From Clostridium sp. CAG:567 (GTDB taxonomy: Bacteria; Bacillota; Clostridia; TANB77; CAG-508): a DNA stretch of 64,000 nucleotides. The notes under the pieces were generated by a model. It did no database searches and was not told the DNA's origin. It saw only the letters and a program-made list of their open reading frames with translations. The stretch spans positions 1-64,000 of the forward strand of contig FR902170.1 of assembly GCA_000437855.1 (NCBI GenBank). The letters are read 5' to 3'. Shown here piece by piece: positions 41,763-50,452 of this stretch. Within the stretch, counting starts at the first letter, position 1. Every line of letters starts with the position of its first letter. The translations under genes and the position numbers were made by a program.

Positions 41763-42710
41763 ATGAAAAAAGAATTTATAGAGTTATATAATGAACTAAC
41801 TAATAAAAAAGATAATGAATTATTGAAAATATGGGAAGATTCAAAAAAAGAAAAAATAAAAAGAAAAATAGTTATATTAGTAGTTCTTATTATAGTTGAT
41901 ATATTAGTTGCATTGAGATTTAGTGAGGCAATTCGAAGTGTCAGAGATGTTTTTATAGTAATAGCAACAATACTTTTTTACGACTTAATTATAGGAGTGA
42001 TTGTAAATGCACTTATACAGAGCAAAACAAGAAAATATAATTCAGTATATAAGACAAAAGTAGTCGAAAAGATAATAAAAAACTTTTTTGATGAGGTTGA
42101 TTATATTCCAGAAAAGCCTCTACCTAGCAAAATATATGACGAAGGAAAATATGACGAAAACTATAATAGATATTATTCAGATGATTATGTGGATGCTAAA
42201 TTAGACAATAAATATGATTTGAAAATGGCAGAGGTAAAAACAGTTTATGAAACTACGTATACAGATAGCGATGGACACACACATACAGATAGAGTGACAA
42301 GATTTCATGGCTTATTTATTAAAATTAAAATTGACAAGTCAATAAAAAATAATTTAACAATAAAACAAAATGGAACAATTCGAAAAAAAGAAAGATTAGA
42401 AATGGATTCATCAGAATTTGAAAAATATTTTGATGTAAGCTCAAATAATGATATAATTGGAATGCAAATTCTAACACATGATGTTATGGAACTTTTATTA
42501 GAATATAGAAAGTACCTAAAATGTCCTTTTGATATTTGCATTTATGAAGACATAGTTTATATAAGAATACATTGCGGAACTATGTTTGAAGCTACAATTA
42601 GTTCAAAAGTGCTTATAGATAGAGAAAAGACTGAAGAATATTATAATATGTTAGAATTTATATATAAATTATCAAAAGAAGTAATAAAAATGAGTGATGG
42701 TGATTACTAA
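41763..42710 (+). CDS. DUF3137 domain membrane protein
   Basis: A 315-residue protein with two membrane helices (about residues 36-53 and 60-81) followed by a soluble region. It carries the DUF3137 features: VEKIIKNFFDEVDYIPEK, a DDYVDAKLDNKYDLKMAEVKTVYETTY block with a short His/Asp stretch, FHGLFIKIKIDKS, and EYRKYLKCPFDICIYED. The family is often paired with LemA, as here, and is of unknown function. It is the last gene of the HTH-LemA-DUF3137 unit; the rpsF promoter begins 24 bases after its stop. Confidence 0.82.
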   Translation: MKKEFIELYNELTNKKDNELLKIWEDSKKEKIKRKIVILVVLIIVDILVALRFSEAIRSVRDVFIVIATILFYDLIIGVIVNALIQSKTRKYNSVYKTKVVEKIIKNFFDEVDYIPEKPLPSKIYDEGKYDENYNRYYSDDYVDAKLDNKYDLKMAEVKTVYETTYTDSDGHTHTDRVTRFHGLFIKIKIDKSIKNNLTIKQNGTIRKKERLEMDSSEFEKYFDVSSNNDIIGMQILTHDVMELLLEYRKYLKCPFDICIYEDIVYIRIHCGTMFEATISSKVLIDREKTEEYYNMLEFIYKLSKEVIKMSDGDY

Positions 42711-42733
42711 AGTAAACTTTTTTTATGAAACAC

Positions 42734-42762
42734 TTGAAATTAAAGGAAAAAAATAGTATAAT
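42734..42762 (+). promoter_or_regulatory. Promoter of rpsF-ssb-rpsR
   Basis: TTGAAA (42734-42739), 17 bases, TATAAT (42757-42762). The leader after it has two small hairpins, AAGGAAAATATTCCTT near 42775 and CTTGCAATTAATTGCAGG near 42792. I could not match them to the known S6/S18 autoregulatory motif. Confidence 0.75.
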
Positions 42763-42835
42763 AGTAACGTTAAAAAGGAAAATATTCCTTACTTGCAATT
42801 AATTGCAGGTTGTAATCCATGAGGAGGTGAATATA

Positions 42836-43117
42836 ATGAACAAATACGAAAGTGTTGTCATTATTGATCCAGCTGTAGAAGAAGATAAAGTAAAAGAATT
42901 ATCTCAAAAATTTACAGATATAATCAATAATGATGGTAAAGTTGAAAAAGTTGAAGACCTTGGTAAGAAAAAATTAGCCTATGAAGTAAAGAAAAATAAA
43001 GAAGGTTACTATGTTGTTATCAACTTTGAAGCTAATCCAAACTTAATTTCTGAACTAGAAAGAAATTACAGAATTATGGATGAAGTAATTAAATTTATTA
43101 CAATAAAAGCAGAATAA
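42836..43117 (+). CDS. rpsF: 30S ribosomal protein S6
   Basis: S6 binds the central domain of 16S rRNA as a dimer with S18. The 93-residue product begins MNKYESVVIIDPAVEEDKVKELS and ends in the conserved NYRIMDEVIKFITIKAE; GKVEKVEDLGKKKLAYEVKK lies between. I place the start at the ATG at 42836, preceded by GAGGAGGTG; the upstream in-frame GTG-less extension has no ribosome site. It is first in the conserved rpsF-ssb-rpsR operon. Confidence 0.96.
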   Translation: MNKYESVVIIDPAVEEDKVKELSQKFTDIINNDGKVEKVEDLGKKKLAYEVKKNKEGYYVVINFEANPNLISELERNYRIMDEVIKFITIKAE

Positions 43118-43145
43118 TTTATTACAAAAAATGTGAGGTGTAAGA

Positions 43146-43574
43146 ATGAACAAAGTAATTTTAATGGGACGCTTAACAAGAGATCCAGAAGTAAGATACA
43201 CACAAACAAACAACACATTAGTAGCTTCTTTTAGTTTAGCTGTAAATCGTAGATTTACTAGACCAGGAGAGGAAAGACAGGCAGATTTCATTAATATAGT
43301 TGCATGGAGCAAATTAGGTGAATTCTGTAGCAAATATTTTAAAAAAGGTCAACAAGTTGGAATAATAGGAAGAATACAAACAAGAACTTGGGATGATGAA
43401 CAAGGTCAAAAACGTTATGTAACAGAAGTTATTGCTGAAGAAGCATATTTTGCAGATAGTAAAAGAGAAGGAGAAGGAGCTGCAAACAGCTTTGACTCAA
43501 CTTTTGGAACAATGCCTTCTACAGACTCTAGTTCTGATTTTGAAATTTCTTCAGGAGATGACCTACCATTTTAA
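43146..43574 (+). CDS. ssb: Single-stranded DNA-binding protein
   Basis: A 142-residue SSB with one OB fold: MNKVILMGRLTRDPEVRYTQ, then SLAVNRRF, FINIVAWSKLGEFCSKYFKKGQQVGIIGRI. The flexible tail is short and ends DDLPF, the conserved acidic tip that recruits replication and repair proteins. It lies in the standard position between rpsF and rpsR, giving coordinated expression with the ribosome operon. Confidence 0.96.
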   Translation: MNKVILMGRLTRDPEVRYTQTNNTLVASFSLAVNRRFTRPGEERQADFINIVAWSKLGEFCSKYFKKGQQVGIIGRIQTRTWDDEQGQKRYVTEVIAEEAYFADSKREGEGAANSFDSTFGTMPSTDSSSDFEISSGDDLPF

Positions 43575-43595
43575 TTAGGATAGGGGGGAAAGAAA

Positions 43596-43874
43596 ATGGC
43601 AGACAAAAAAAATAATAAAAGAAATATGAGAAACAATGATGAAGACTATAATCCTAAATTTAGAAAAGCTAGAAAAAAGGTATGCCCATTATGTGCAGAT
43701 AAAAACTTAAAATTAGATTATAAAAATGCAGATCAATTAAGAAAATTCGTTAATGAAAAAGGAAAAATACTTCCAAGAAGAGCAACTGGAGCATGTGCAA
43801 TTCATCAAAGAGATATTACACTAGCCGTTAAAAGAGCTAGACAAATAGCTATATTACCATACACAGCAGAATAG
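43596..43874 (+). CDS. rpsR: 30S ribosomal protein S18 (with Cys-rich N-terminus)
   Basis: A 92-residue S18, longer than many because of a basic N-terminal extension (MADKKNNKRNMRNNDEDYN). The core is normal: YKNADQLRKFVNEKGKILPRR, then TGACAIHQRDITLAVKRARQIAILP. It carries a CPLC pair plus a later Cys, matching the zinc-type form of S18, as with the L33 and L28 in this window. It ends the operon, followed directly by a terminator (43875-43906). Confidence 0.95.
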   Translation: MADKKNNKRNMRNNDEDYNPKFRKARKKVCPLCADKNLKLDYKNADQLRKFVNEKGKILPRRATGACAIHQRDITLAVKRARQIAILPYTAE

Positions 43875-43906
43875 AAAAATACACCTTATTAAAGGTGTAT
43901 TTTTTT
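43875..43906 (+). terminator. Rho-independent terminator after rpsR
   Basis: A 13-bp stem (43875-43887 with 43892-43904), short loop, T tract. It begins at the last bases of rpsR. Confidence 0.9.
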
Positions 43907-43986
43907 GCATAATAAAACATTGTTTAGAAAAGTGTCAAATAGGGAATAATTTCAATAAAATAATATAGAAAATATAGGAGAATGTT

Positions 43987-44841
43987 ATGAAAATTGGAAT
44001 TGCCTTATCTGGTGGAGGAATACGTGGAATAGCTCATGCAGGAGTATTAAAAGCACTTGAAGAAAATAATATTAAAATAGATGTTATAGGAGGAACAAGT
44101 GCAGGAGGAATGGTTGCAAGCTTATATGCCATGGGAATTGAACCTGAAGAAATACATATATTATTTAAGAAACACGCAAAAGAGATAATAGGGGTAAACA
44201 AAATGCCTTTTCTATCAAAATTATTAAAATATTCGTTCAATAAAAAAATGACACTTACAGGTTTTAATAATGGAGAAGCAATAGAAAAAGTATATAATAA
44301 AATAGCTGAAGAAAGAAAAATAGAAAAAATCAATCAGATTCAAATGCCGCTGGTAATTACTACAGTAGATATTATGAAGCCAAAGGAATATATATTCACT
44401 AATAATATTCCTAGAAATGAAGAAGATAAATCAAAATATATTAAAGATGTTACAGTGGGAAAAGCAGTAAGAGCAAGTAGCAGTTTTCCGGCAGTATTTA
44501 TGCCATGTAAAATTGACGAATATGCATTTATGGATGGAGGAGTTTTGGATAATGTACCAGTTGAAGAAGTAAGAAAACAAGGCGTAGACAAGGTTTTGGC
44601 AGTGAAATTCGATGCAGATAAAATTGAGAAAGATAGCAACTTAATGGATATTGCAATGAAAACAATTGATATTATGGGAAATAAAATATCTGAAGAAAGT
44701 TTAAAGAAAAGTGATTATGTATTAAATGTATATACAGATAAAGTTGGATTGTTAGACATAAAAAAATTAGACAAATGTTATGAATATGGATATCAAAGTG
44801 TGATGAAAAATATAAATGAAATAAAAAAAGCGCTACAATAA
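43987..44841 (+). CDS. Patatin-like phospholipase family protein
   Basis: A 284-residue lipid acyl hydrolase of the RssA/YchK type. The oxyanion loop SGGGIRGIAHAGVL is at residues 9-22, the nucleophile elbow GGTSAGGM holds the Ser near 40, and the catalytic Asp is in FMDGGVLDNVPVEEV. The Ser-Asp dyad is therefore complete. No signal peptide, so it acts inside the cell or at the inner membrane face. Substrate is unknown. It is monocistronic; a bidirectional terminator separates it from the convergent bactofilin-like gene. Confidence 0.9.
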   Translation: MKIGIALSGGGIRGIAHAGVLKALEENNIKIDVIGGTSAGGMVASLYAMGIEPEEIHILFKKHAKEIIGVNKMPFLSKLLKYSFNKKMTLTGFNNGEAIEKVYNKIAEERKIEKINQIQMPLVITTVDIMKPKEYIFTNNIPRNEEDKSKYIKDVTVGKAVRASSSFPAVFMPCKIDEYAFMDGGVLDNVPVEEVRKQGVDKVLAVKFDADKIEKDSNLMDIAMKTIDIMGNKISEESLKKSDYVLNVYTDKVGLLDIKKLDKCYEYGYQSVMKNINEIKKALQ

Positions 44842-44867
44842 CTGTGAACTTTTGCAATATATATAAT

Positions 44868-44906
44868 AAAAAGTGATGTAATTTAAAAATGTTACATCAC
44901 TTTTTT
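44868..44906. terminator. Bidirectional terminator
   Basis: A 14-bp perfect stem (44868-44881 with 44892-44905, AAAAAGTGATGTAA and complement) with A tract at the left and T tract at the right, between the patatin gene and the minus-strand gene at 44911. Confidence 0.9.
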
Positions 44907-44910
44907 ATAA

Positions 44911-46053
44911 TTATTTATTTTCAACTTTTTCAAGAGTTTCTTTTTTTACAAATAAAGAAAATACAAATATTCCTAATCCGAAAACAACAGTGAAAATTGA
45001 AATATATCCTCCAATATATGGAATTTGTTGTAATAACCATAGCACTGCCACTGAAGCAATAGAAAGTAAAATAAATTTGCCTTTAGTTTTATTTTTTAAT
45101 TTATTTGCAAAGTAGTTTCCAATTGCCATTCCTAAAATTGAAATAGTAATAGAAATAATCAATAGATAAACTATTAATAAAGCTAATCCAACATAAGTTA
45201 AAAATCCTGTTATAAGTAAGAAAATTGATAAAAATGGAATAATTAATAATGATATAATTCCAATTGTAGCAGTTATGAATGATTTTTTGCTCATGCTATA
45301 AGTAGCTTTTTTAGCAAATCCTGGAGTAATGAATGTAGCTAATGCAATTACAACAACAGCATATAATAATAATGCAATGAAGCTTGTAATGTATTTTTGA
45401 ACAAGTTCAGCAGTTGTTGGTTCTTCATGAGTAATTTTTGAGAAATTTATATTACCTACAATAATTCCGTCAGGAATTTCTAATTCTTCTTGAGCTGAAT
45501 AATAAAAATCTCTACCAACTAAGTTTTGAGATTTATCTGCAAATGAAAAAGAACCTGCTATATATAAATCTCTTCCAACTTTTCCTTCAAAAGATGAATT
45601 AGATGAGTATAATTTTAAATCTCTTGCAATAAATGCATTTTTTGACAATGTAAATTCTCTAGATAAAACATAAACATCATTAATAGAACCATTTATTGTA
45701 ATTTGTTGAGCAATAGCAAATAGATTGCCAGATATTACTGCACTATCCTCAACAACTAAAGATTCTGCTAATACAAACAAATCACCACTAACATGACCAG
45801 AAATAGTAACTTTTGTACCAAATAAAAAAGAATTTCCATTTATAGAGCCATTTAATAATAGTGAACTACCTCTTTCATATACATCTCCATTTGTATCTGA
45901 AATAGATATAGGTTGCTCTTCAACTTTTGCTGAAGATGTTGTAGCCAATACATTATTTTCTTGATCTGCAACTGAATCTTGAGCCATACAAACAGAAGAA
46001 AATACTGTTAGCAAAATAGAAATTAAACATATAATTTTAAATGTTTTTTTCAT
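44911..46053 (-). CDS. Exported bactofilin-like repeat protein with membrane domain
   Basis: A 380-residue protein. A signal peptide (1-24, cleaved after CMAQ or nearby) leads to a beta-helical region of bactofilin-like repeats (about 60-210: LLLNGSINGNSFLFGTKVTI, GHVSGDLFVLAESLVV, SGNLFAIAQQITING), then four to five membrane helices (about 225-365). The polymer-forming domain is thus predicted outside, unlike true bactofilins, which are cytosolic. Such exported versions are common in gut Clostridia, with unknown role; a surface layer or stress structure is a guess. The start follows GGAGG. It ends at the bidirectional terminator shared with the patatin gene. Confidence 0.75.
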   Translation of the reverse strand: MKKTFKIICLISILLTVFSSVCMAQDSVADQENNVLATTSSAKVEEQPISISDTNGDVYERGSSLLLNGSINGNSFLFGTKVTISGHVSGDLFVLAESLVVEDSAVISGNLFAIAQQITINGSINDVYVLSREFTLSKNAFIARDLKLYSSNSSFEGKVGRDLYIAGSFSFADKSQNLVGRDFYYSAQEELEIPDGIIVGNINFSKITHEEPTTAELVQKYITSFIALLLYAVVVIALATFITPGFAKKATYSMSKKSFITATIGIISLLIIPFLSIFLLITGFLTYVGLALLIVYLLIISITISILGMAIGNYFANKLKNKTKGKFILLSIASVAVLWLLQQIPYIGGYISIFTVVFGLGIFVFSLFVKKETLEKVENK

Positions 46054-46110
46054 AAAAAACCTCCTTAATAATTGTAAGATTAATATATAACATTTATACT
46101 ATAAAGTCAA

Positions 46111-46737
46111 TTATTTAAATGACTTACATAAATTATTAATACAACAATTTTCACAATTAGGATTTTGAGCTTTACAAACATGTCTGCCATGTAAAACCAA
46201 AATATGATTTGCATCAACATAATATTCTTTTGGAAATATTTTTAATAAATCCTTTTCGATTTTTTCTGGTTCTTTTTCGCTTGAAAATCCAATACGATTA
46301 GAAAGTCTTTTAACATGAGTATCAACTGCAATTCCTTGAGGATTGTTAAAAGCTTCAAGCATTATTACATTAGCACTTTTTCGACCTATACCAGGAATAG
46401 ACATTAGTTCTTCCATTGTACATGGAACATTACCATTGAAATCGTTTATAATTTTTTGAGAAGCAAGTTTTAAATTCTTGGCTTTATTTCTATAAAAGCC
46501 ACATGAATGAATCATTTTTTCAATATTTTCTATTGGTAAATTTGCAAAATCCTCTGGGGTGTTGTATGTTGGAAAAATTTCTGCAGTTACTTTATTAACT
46601 CTTTCGTCAGTGCATTGAGCTGAAAGTGCAACTGCAACAAGAATCTCAAAAGGTGAGTTAAAGTTCAAACTACATTTAGCATTAGGATATTCCTTCTTTA
46701 ATAATTCAAAAATTTTTATAACTATATCTTTTTTCAT
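46111..46737 (-). CDS. nth: Endonuclease III
   Basis: A 208-residue base-excision repair glycosylase/AP lyase for oxidised pyrimidines. The helix-hairpin-helix is MSIPGIGRKSANVIM, with the catalytic Lys in GRKSANV; the catalytic Asp is in VDTHVKRLSNRIG. The C-terminal iron-sulfur cluster ligands fit C-x6-C-x2-C-x5-C (CKAQNPNCENCCINNLC). Length is normal. It is preceded on the minus strand by a short gap and has no partner genes. It lies just before spoVM region on the plus strand. Confidence 0.95.
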   Translation of the reverse strand: MKKDIVIKIFELLKKEYPNAKCSLNFNSPFEILVAVALSAQCTDERVNKVTAEIFPTYNTPEDFANLPIENIEKMIHSCGFYRNKAKNLKLASQKIINDFNGNVPCTMEELMSIPGIGRKSANVIMLEAFNNPQGIAVDTHVKRLSNRIGFSSEKEPEKIEKDLLKIFPKEYYVDANHILVLHGRHVCKAQNPNCENCCINNLCKSFK

Positions 46738-46877
46738 AAACTAAAATCCTTTACTTATATATATACATATTAAAACATAAAAACAAAAAAATTACAAATA
46801 TAACTAAGAACATAAAATGGTAACAAAATTAAATAAATAATAATATAATATACAAAAGAGAAGAGGAGGTAATAACG

Positions 46878-47027
46878 ATGTTTTGCGCATTGAAAAAAAC
46901 AATTGGTGTATGTCTTATAGGCTTAGGAATAGGAATATTACTTGTTTTATTACTTCCAATATCAGGTTGGCTATTTACAATAGGTCTATTAATTGTAATC
47001 GTTGGTCTAATGTGGTTATCATGTTAA
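46878..47027 (+). CDS. Small two-helix membrane protein next to spoVM
   Basis: A 49-residue hydrophobic protein, too short for most gene callers. It starts MFCALKKTIGVCLIGLG and contains two hydrophobic helices (about 8-27 and 31-47) split by a turn with PISGW, ending SC. The ribosome site AGAGGAGGT is ideal. SpoVM begins 20 bases later, so both are likely made in sporulation. Proteins of this kind occur beside spoVM in clostridia; the function is unknown. Confidence 0.65.
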   Translation: MFCALKKTIGVCLIGLGIGILLVLLLPISGWLFTIGLLIVIVGLMWLSC

Positions 47028-47046
47028 GAAGGAGAGTGGATAGTAA

Positions 47047-47124
47047 ATGACGATTGTTGTGAAAAAAGTTCCAAAATGTTTAAGAGGTATTGTTAAATTA
47101 CTATTTGGAATAAAAGAAAAATGA
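47047..47124 (+). CDS. spoVM: Stage V sporulation protein SpoVM
   Basis: A 25-residue amphipathic helix protein that marks the forespore surface and recruits the coat protein SpoIVA. The sequence MTIVVKKVPKCLRGIVKLLFG lines up without gaps with Bacillus SpoVM: it keeps the Lys-x-Pro-Lys pattern with Pro9 at the position needed for curvature sensing, the LxGIV core, and a basic C-terminal end. The ribosome site is AAGGAGAG. It was found by eye because it is far below usual length cut-offs. A terminator follows at once (47131-47166). Confidence 0.85.
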   Translation: MTIVVKKVPKCLRGIVKLLFGIKEK

Positions 47125-47130
47125 CACACA

Positions 47131-47166
47131 AAAAAGAGGCTATTGTTTACATAGCCTTATTTTTTA
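47131..47166. terminator. Bidirectional terminator between spoVM and rpmB
   Basis: GGCTAT (47138-47143) pairs with ATAGCC (47151-47156), extended by A and T tracts on both sides, so it can end spoVM and the converging rpmB. Confidence 0.8.
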
Positions 47167-47186
47167 TGTATATTACAACTCACAAA

Positions 47187-47384
47187 CTAAGCTCTAGCAA
47201 CTTTCCCAGAACGTAAGCATTTTGCACAAGCGTGTATTGTTTGAGTTTCACCATTAACAACAGCTTTAACTGTTCTTAAGTTTGGTTTAAAAGCTCTAGT
47301 TGTTCTTCTACTAATGTGAGAACGAGCAATACTAAGTTTGTTTCCATGAGCTAATGATTTTCCACAAATATCACATTTTGCCAT
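47187..47384 (-). CDS. rpmB: 50S ribosomal protein L28 (zinc-binding form)
   Basis: A 65-residue L28. It begins AKCDICGKSLAHGNKLSIARSHISRR and ends in a CAKC pair, which with the N-terminal CDIC gives the four-Cys zinc form. The TRAFKPNLRTVKA core is standard. The start follows AGGAGGTG. It is a single gene facing spoVM. Confidence 0.95.
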   Translation of the reverse strand: MAKCDICGKSLAHGNKLSIARSHISRRTTRAFKPNLRTVKAVVNGETQTIHACAKCLRSGKVARA

Positions 47385-47517
47385 TGAACTGCACCTCCTA
47401 TGTGAAATCTAAAATTGACTAAGTATAAGTTTAACACATATTGCAATAAAATACAAGTGTTTTGTGAAAATTCATAACAAAAGTTACCAGAAGAAGCTAT
47501 TATTACTAGTAATTTTA

Positions 47518-48210
47518 TTATGTATTAATTAAATCTTTAATAACTTCGCTAGCTAAAACTAAACCAGCAACAGACGGAACAAAACTAATGCTGGCAGGAG
47601 TTCTTTTATTAGTTTCATCAAAACGTTTTGGCTCTTCTTTAGAATAAACCACCTTTAAATGTTTAATACCACGCTTACTAAGTTCTTTTCTCATAACTTT
47701 AGCCAATGGACATACTGAAGTTTTTGAGATGTCAGAAATTTCGAATTTTGTAGGATCTAATTTATTTCCAGTTCCCATAGAGCAAATAATAGGAATTTTA
47801 CGTTTAAAACATTCTTCTACTAAATTGATTTTAGAAGTAACACAATCAATTGCATCAATTACATAATCAAAATTGGTATTTAAAATTTCATCTGCATGTG
47901 AAGCATCATAAAACATTTGATATGTAGTTACTCTTAAGGTAGGATTTATTCTAAGTAGTCTTTCTTTTTCAACTTCAACTTTAGGCATTCCGATAGTGGT
48001 AGTATCTGCAATAAGCTGACGATTTATATTTGTAATATCAACAACATCTTTATCAATTAAAGTAAGAGAGCCAACTCCACTACGTGCTAAGGCTTCAATT
48101 ACATAAGAACCGACACCACCACAGCCAAATACTGCAACATGAGATTTTTTTAATTTAGATATATTGTCTATTCCAATTAAATATTCAGTTCTATTAAGCC
48201 AATTATTCAT
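47518..48210 (-). CDS. tcdA: tRNA threonylcarbamoyladenosine dehydratase TcdA (E1-like)
   Basis: A 230-residue ThiF/MoeB-type enzyme that cyclises t6A to ct6A at position 37 of ANN-decoding tRNAs. The N-terminal WLNRTEYLIGIDNISKLKKSHV and the nucleotide-binding GCGGVGSYVIEAL, plus the conserved DKDVVDITNINRQL and IDAIDCVTSKI segments, are typical of YgdL/TcdA; the family's Cys is in the ICSMGTGNKLDP region. It is monocistronic on the minus strand, with ruvA diverging from it upstream. Annotation as MoeB is less likely because molybdopterin genes are absent here. Confidence 0.9.
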   Translation of the reverse strand: MNNWLNRTEYLIGIDNISKLKKSHVAVFGCGGVGSYVIEALARSGVGSLTLIDKDVVDITNINRQLIADTTTIGMPKVEVEKERLLRINPTLRVTTYQMFYDASHADEILNTNFDYVIDAIDCVTSKINLVEECFKRKIPIICSMGTGNKLDPTKFEISDISKTSVCPLAKVMRKELSKRGIKHLKVVYSKEEPKRFDETNKRTPASISFVPSVAGLVLASEVIKDLINT

Positions 48211-48318
48211 TTTTTATACTCCATTTTAATAATTTAAAAACTTTATTTTAACAGTAATATTATAGCATTTTATAAAAATAACTGTCAACATGTTCCGAAC
48301 AAAAATTTGTAAAAATGC

Positions 48319-48346
48319 TTGCAAATTTTTTATTTTATGATAAAAT
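48319..48346 (+). promoter_or_regulatory. Promoter of ruvA
   Basis: TTGCAA (48319-48324), 16 bases, TAAAAT (48341-48346), 28 bases before the start codon. Confidence 0.55.
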
Positions 48347-48374
48347 GTGTTTGATGTAAAAAAGGAGAGTAAAA

Positions 48375-48992
48375 ATGTTAGCATATATTAAAGGAATTTT
48401 AGAAATTAAAACAAAAGGATATATAGTAGTAGAAGCAGGTGGATTAGGTTATAAAATATTTATGCCAGAATCTACAATAGCAAAGACTGGAAATATTGGA
48501 GATAAAGTACAAATACATACATTTATGAGAGTTAGAGAAGATGATGTTAGCTTATATGGCTTTTTAACAAATGAAGAATTGCGTATGTTTGAATTATTAT
48601 TAAGTGTTAGCGGAATAGGTGCAAAAGGTGCATTAGGAATATTATCTAATATAACACCATCACAATTTGCACTAGCAGTTATATCAAACGATGTAGCAAT
48701 ATTAAAAAAAGTGCCGGGAATTGGACCTAAAACAGCTCAAAGGGCAATATTAGAATTAAAAGATAAATTGAAAAAAGACCAAGAAATAGCAGTTGCAGAA
48801 GGAGAAGAGGCTTCAAATATTGAAAAAGTTATAAAAGAGGATGAAAAGGTTGCAGAAGCAATAAGTGCATTACAAGTGCTTGGTTATAGCAAACGTGAAA
48901 TAGTAGAAGCATTACAAAATGTAGAATTAACTTCATTATCAGTAGAAGATATTATACGAAAAGGACTTGCTAACTTATCTAAGAAATTATAA
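48375..48992 (+). CDS. ruvA: Holliday junction branch-migration protein RuvA
   Basis: A 205-residue RuvA, which as a tetramer clamps Holliday junctions and carries the RuvB motors. The N-terminal OB domain (MLAYIKGILEIKTKGYIVVEA), two helix-hairpin-helix units (VSGIGAKGALGIL and VPGIGPKTAQRAILEL), and the flexible C-terminal domain that binds RuvB (EDEKVAEAISALQVLGYSKREIVEAL) are all present. ruvB usually follows; here a long palindrome and rarA do. The last bases of the gene form the start of that palindrome. Confidence 0.96.
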   Translation: MLAYIKGILEIKTKGYIVVEAGGLGYKIFMPESTIAKTGNIGDKVQIHTFMRVREDDVSLYGFLTNEELRMFELLLSVSGIGAKGALGILSNITPSQFALAVISNDVAILKKVPGIGPKTAQRAILELKDKLKKDQEIAVAEGEEASNIEKVIKEDEKVAEAISALQVLGYSKREIVEALQNVELTSLSVEDIIRKGLANLSKKL

Positions 48993-49177
48993 TAGTAATA
49001 TAATGTTTTTATAATATTTATATTATATTAATTTACTCGGCACGTCGCTTGCACTTTGAATATATTTTTTCTCGACTAAAGCACGAAAAAATATATGTCA
49101 AAGTCGCTGTACCTACTCTAAAAATATTAATTTTAAAATTTATTTATAATAATATAGTAAAACATTATATTACTATT
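48991..49177. repeat. 187-base palindromic element after ruvA
   Basis: Perfect 19-bp terminal inverted repeats (48991-49009 and 49159-49177, AATAGTAATATAATGTTTT and its complement) enclose a second inner inverted repeat around ATATATTTTTT near 49049 and AAAAAATATAT near 49076, next to ACTTTGA on both sides. It begins within the ruvA stop codon. The size and TIRs recall a MITE; a structured 3' UTR is the alternative. Confidence 0.7.
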
Positions 49178-49207
49178 AATAATAAAGAATAAAAGGAGCT
49201 TTGAACA

Positions 49208-50449
49208 ATGGACATGAGTAAACCACTTGCTTATAGAATGAGTCCAAAAACATTAGATGGCTATGTAGGGCAAGAACACATTTTAGGAAAAGATAAAATT
49301 TTATATCGTACAATAAAAGCAGATAGATTATCTAGTATTATACTTTGGGGGCCACCTGGATGTGGTAAAACTTCACTTGCTAGAGTTATTAGTAATACAA
49401 CGAAATGTAAGTTTTTAAAAATAAATGCGGTAACATCAGGAATATCAGATATAAAAAATGCGGTTGAAACAGCACAAAATGCTTTGTTAAACCCATCTGG
49501 AAAATGTATTTTATTTATAGACGAAATTCATCGTTTTAATAAATTACAACAAGACGCATTACTTCCTTATGTGGAAAATGGAACTATAATTTTAATAGGA
49601 GCTACTACAGAAAATCCATATTTTGAAGTAAATAAAGCTTTAATATCAAGATCAATGGTATTTCATTTACAACCACTAAAAGATGAAGACATATTTAAAG
49701 TATTAAAAAAATCTTTAACATCTGAGGACGGATTAGGAAATTACAACATAAAAATAGAAGATAGTACATTAAAAAAACTTGCAATAACATCTGGTGGAGA
49801 TGTAAGAACCGCTTTAAATGGGTTAGAAGTTGCAGTTTTGACAACTCAAATGGACTCGAATGGAATAATAAATATTACAGATGAAATATTAAAAGAATGT
49901 GTACAAACAAGAAAAGCTGTATTTGATAAAAAAGGTGATAGTCATTATGATAATATTAGTGCATTTATAAAATCAATGCGTGGTAGTGACGTTGATGCTG
50001 CATTATTTTACTTGGCAAGAGCATTAAATGCAGGTGAGGACCCTGTATTTATGGCAAGAAGAATAGTTATAGCAGCTGCAGAAGATGTTGGAATGGCAAA
50101 TCCAAATGCATTAGTAGTAGCAACATCAGCAATGCAAGCAGTAACTATGGTAGGAATGCCAGAAGCCAGAATTATTTTAGCAGAAGCAACAGTTTATGTT
50201 GCAACATCAAAAAAATCAAATGCTGCTTATTTAGGAATTAATAAAGCATTAGAAGATGTTGCTAATAAAGACACTGGAACAATACCAATGCACATTAGAA
50301 ATGCACCTGCAGAAGGAATGTCAAAAGAAGGATATGGAGTAGGTTATAAATATCCACATGATTATCCAAACCATTGGGTAGAACAACAATACTTGCCAGA
50401 TAAAATGTTAGGTACGAAATATTATATAAAAGATGATACAGTTGAATAA
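49208..50449 (+). CDS. rarA: Replication-associated recombination protein RarA (MgsA)
   Basis: A 413-residue AAA+ ATPase acting at stalled replication forks. The N-terminal LAYRMSPKTLDGYVGQEHILG, Walker A GPPGCGKTS (near residue 46) and Walker B CILFIDEIHRFNKLQQDALLPYVE are clear, with sensor 1 in LIGATTENPYFEVN. The C-terminal tetramerisation part contains MRGSDVDAALFYLARAL and EDVGMANPNAL, distinguishing it from RuvB and clamp loaders. The start follows AAGGAG. It ends at a terminator. Confidence 0.94.
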   Translation: MDMSKPLAYRMSPKTLDGYVGQEHILGKDKILYRTIKADRLSSIILWGPPGCGKTSLARVISNTTKCKFLKINAVTSGISDIKNAVETAQNALLNPSGKCILFIDEIHRFNKLQQDALLPYVENGTIILIGATTENPYFEVNKALISRSMVFHLQPLKDEDIFKVLKKSLTSEDGLGNYNIKIEDSTLKKLAITSGGDVRTALNGLEVAVLTTQMDSNGIINITDEILKECVQTRKAVFDKKGDSHYDNISAFIKSMRGSDVDAALFYLARALNAGEDPVFMARRIVIAAAEDVGMANPNALVVATSAMQAVTMVGMPEARIILAEATVYVATSKKSNAAYLGINKALEDVANKDTGTIPMHIRNAPAEGMSKEGYGVGYKYPHDYPNHWVEQQYLPDKMLGTKYYIKDDTVE

Positions 50450-50452
50450 AAA

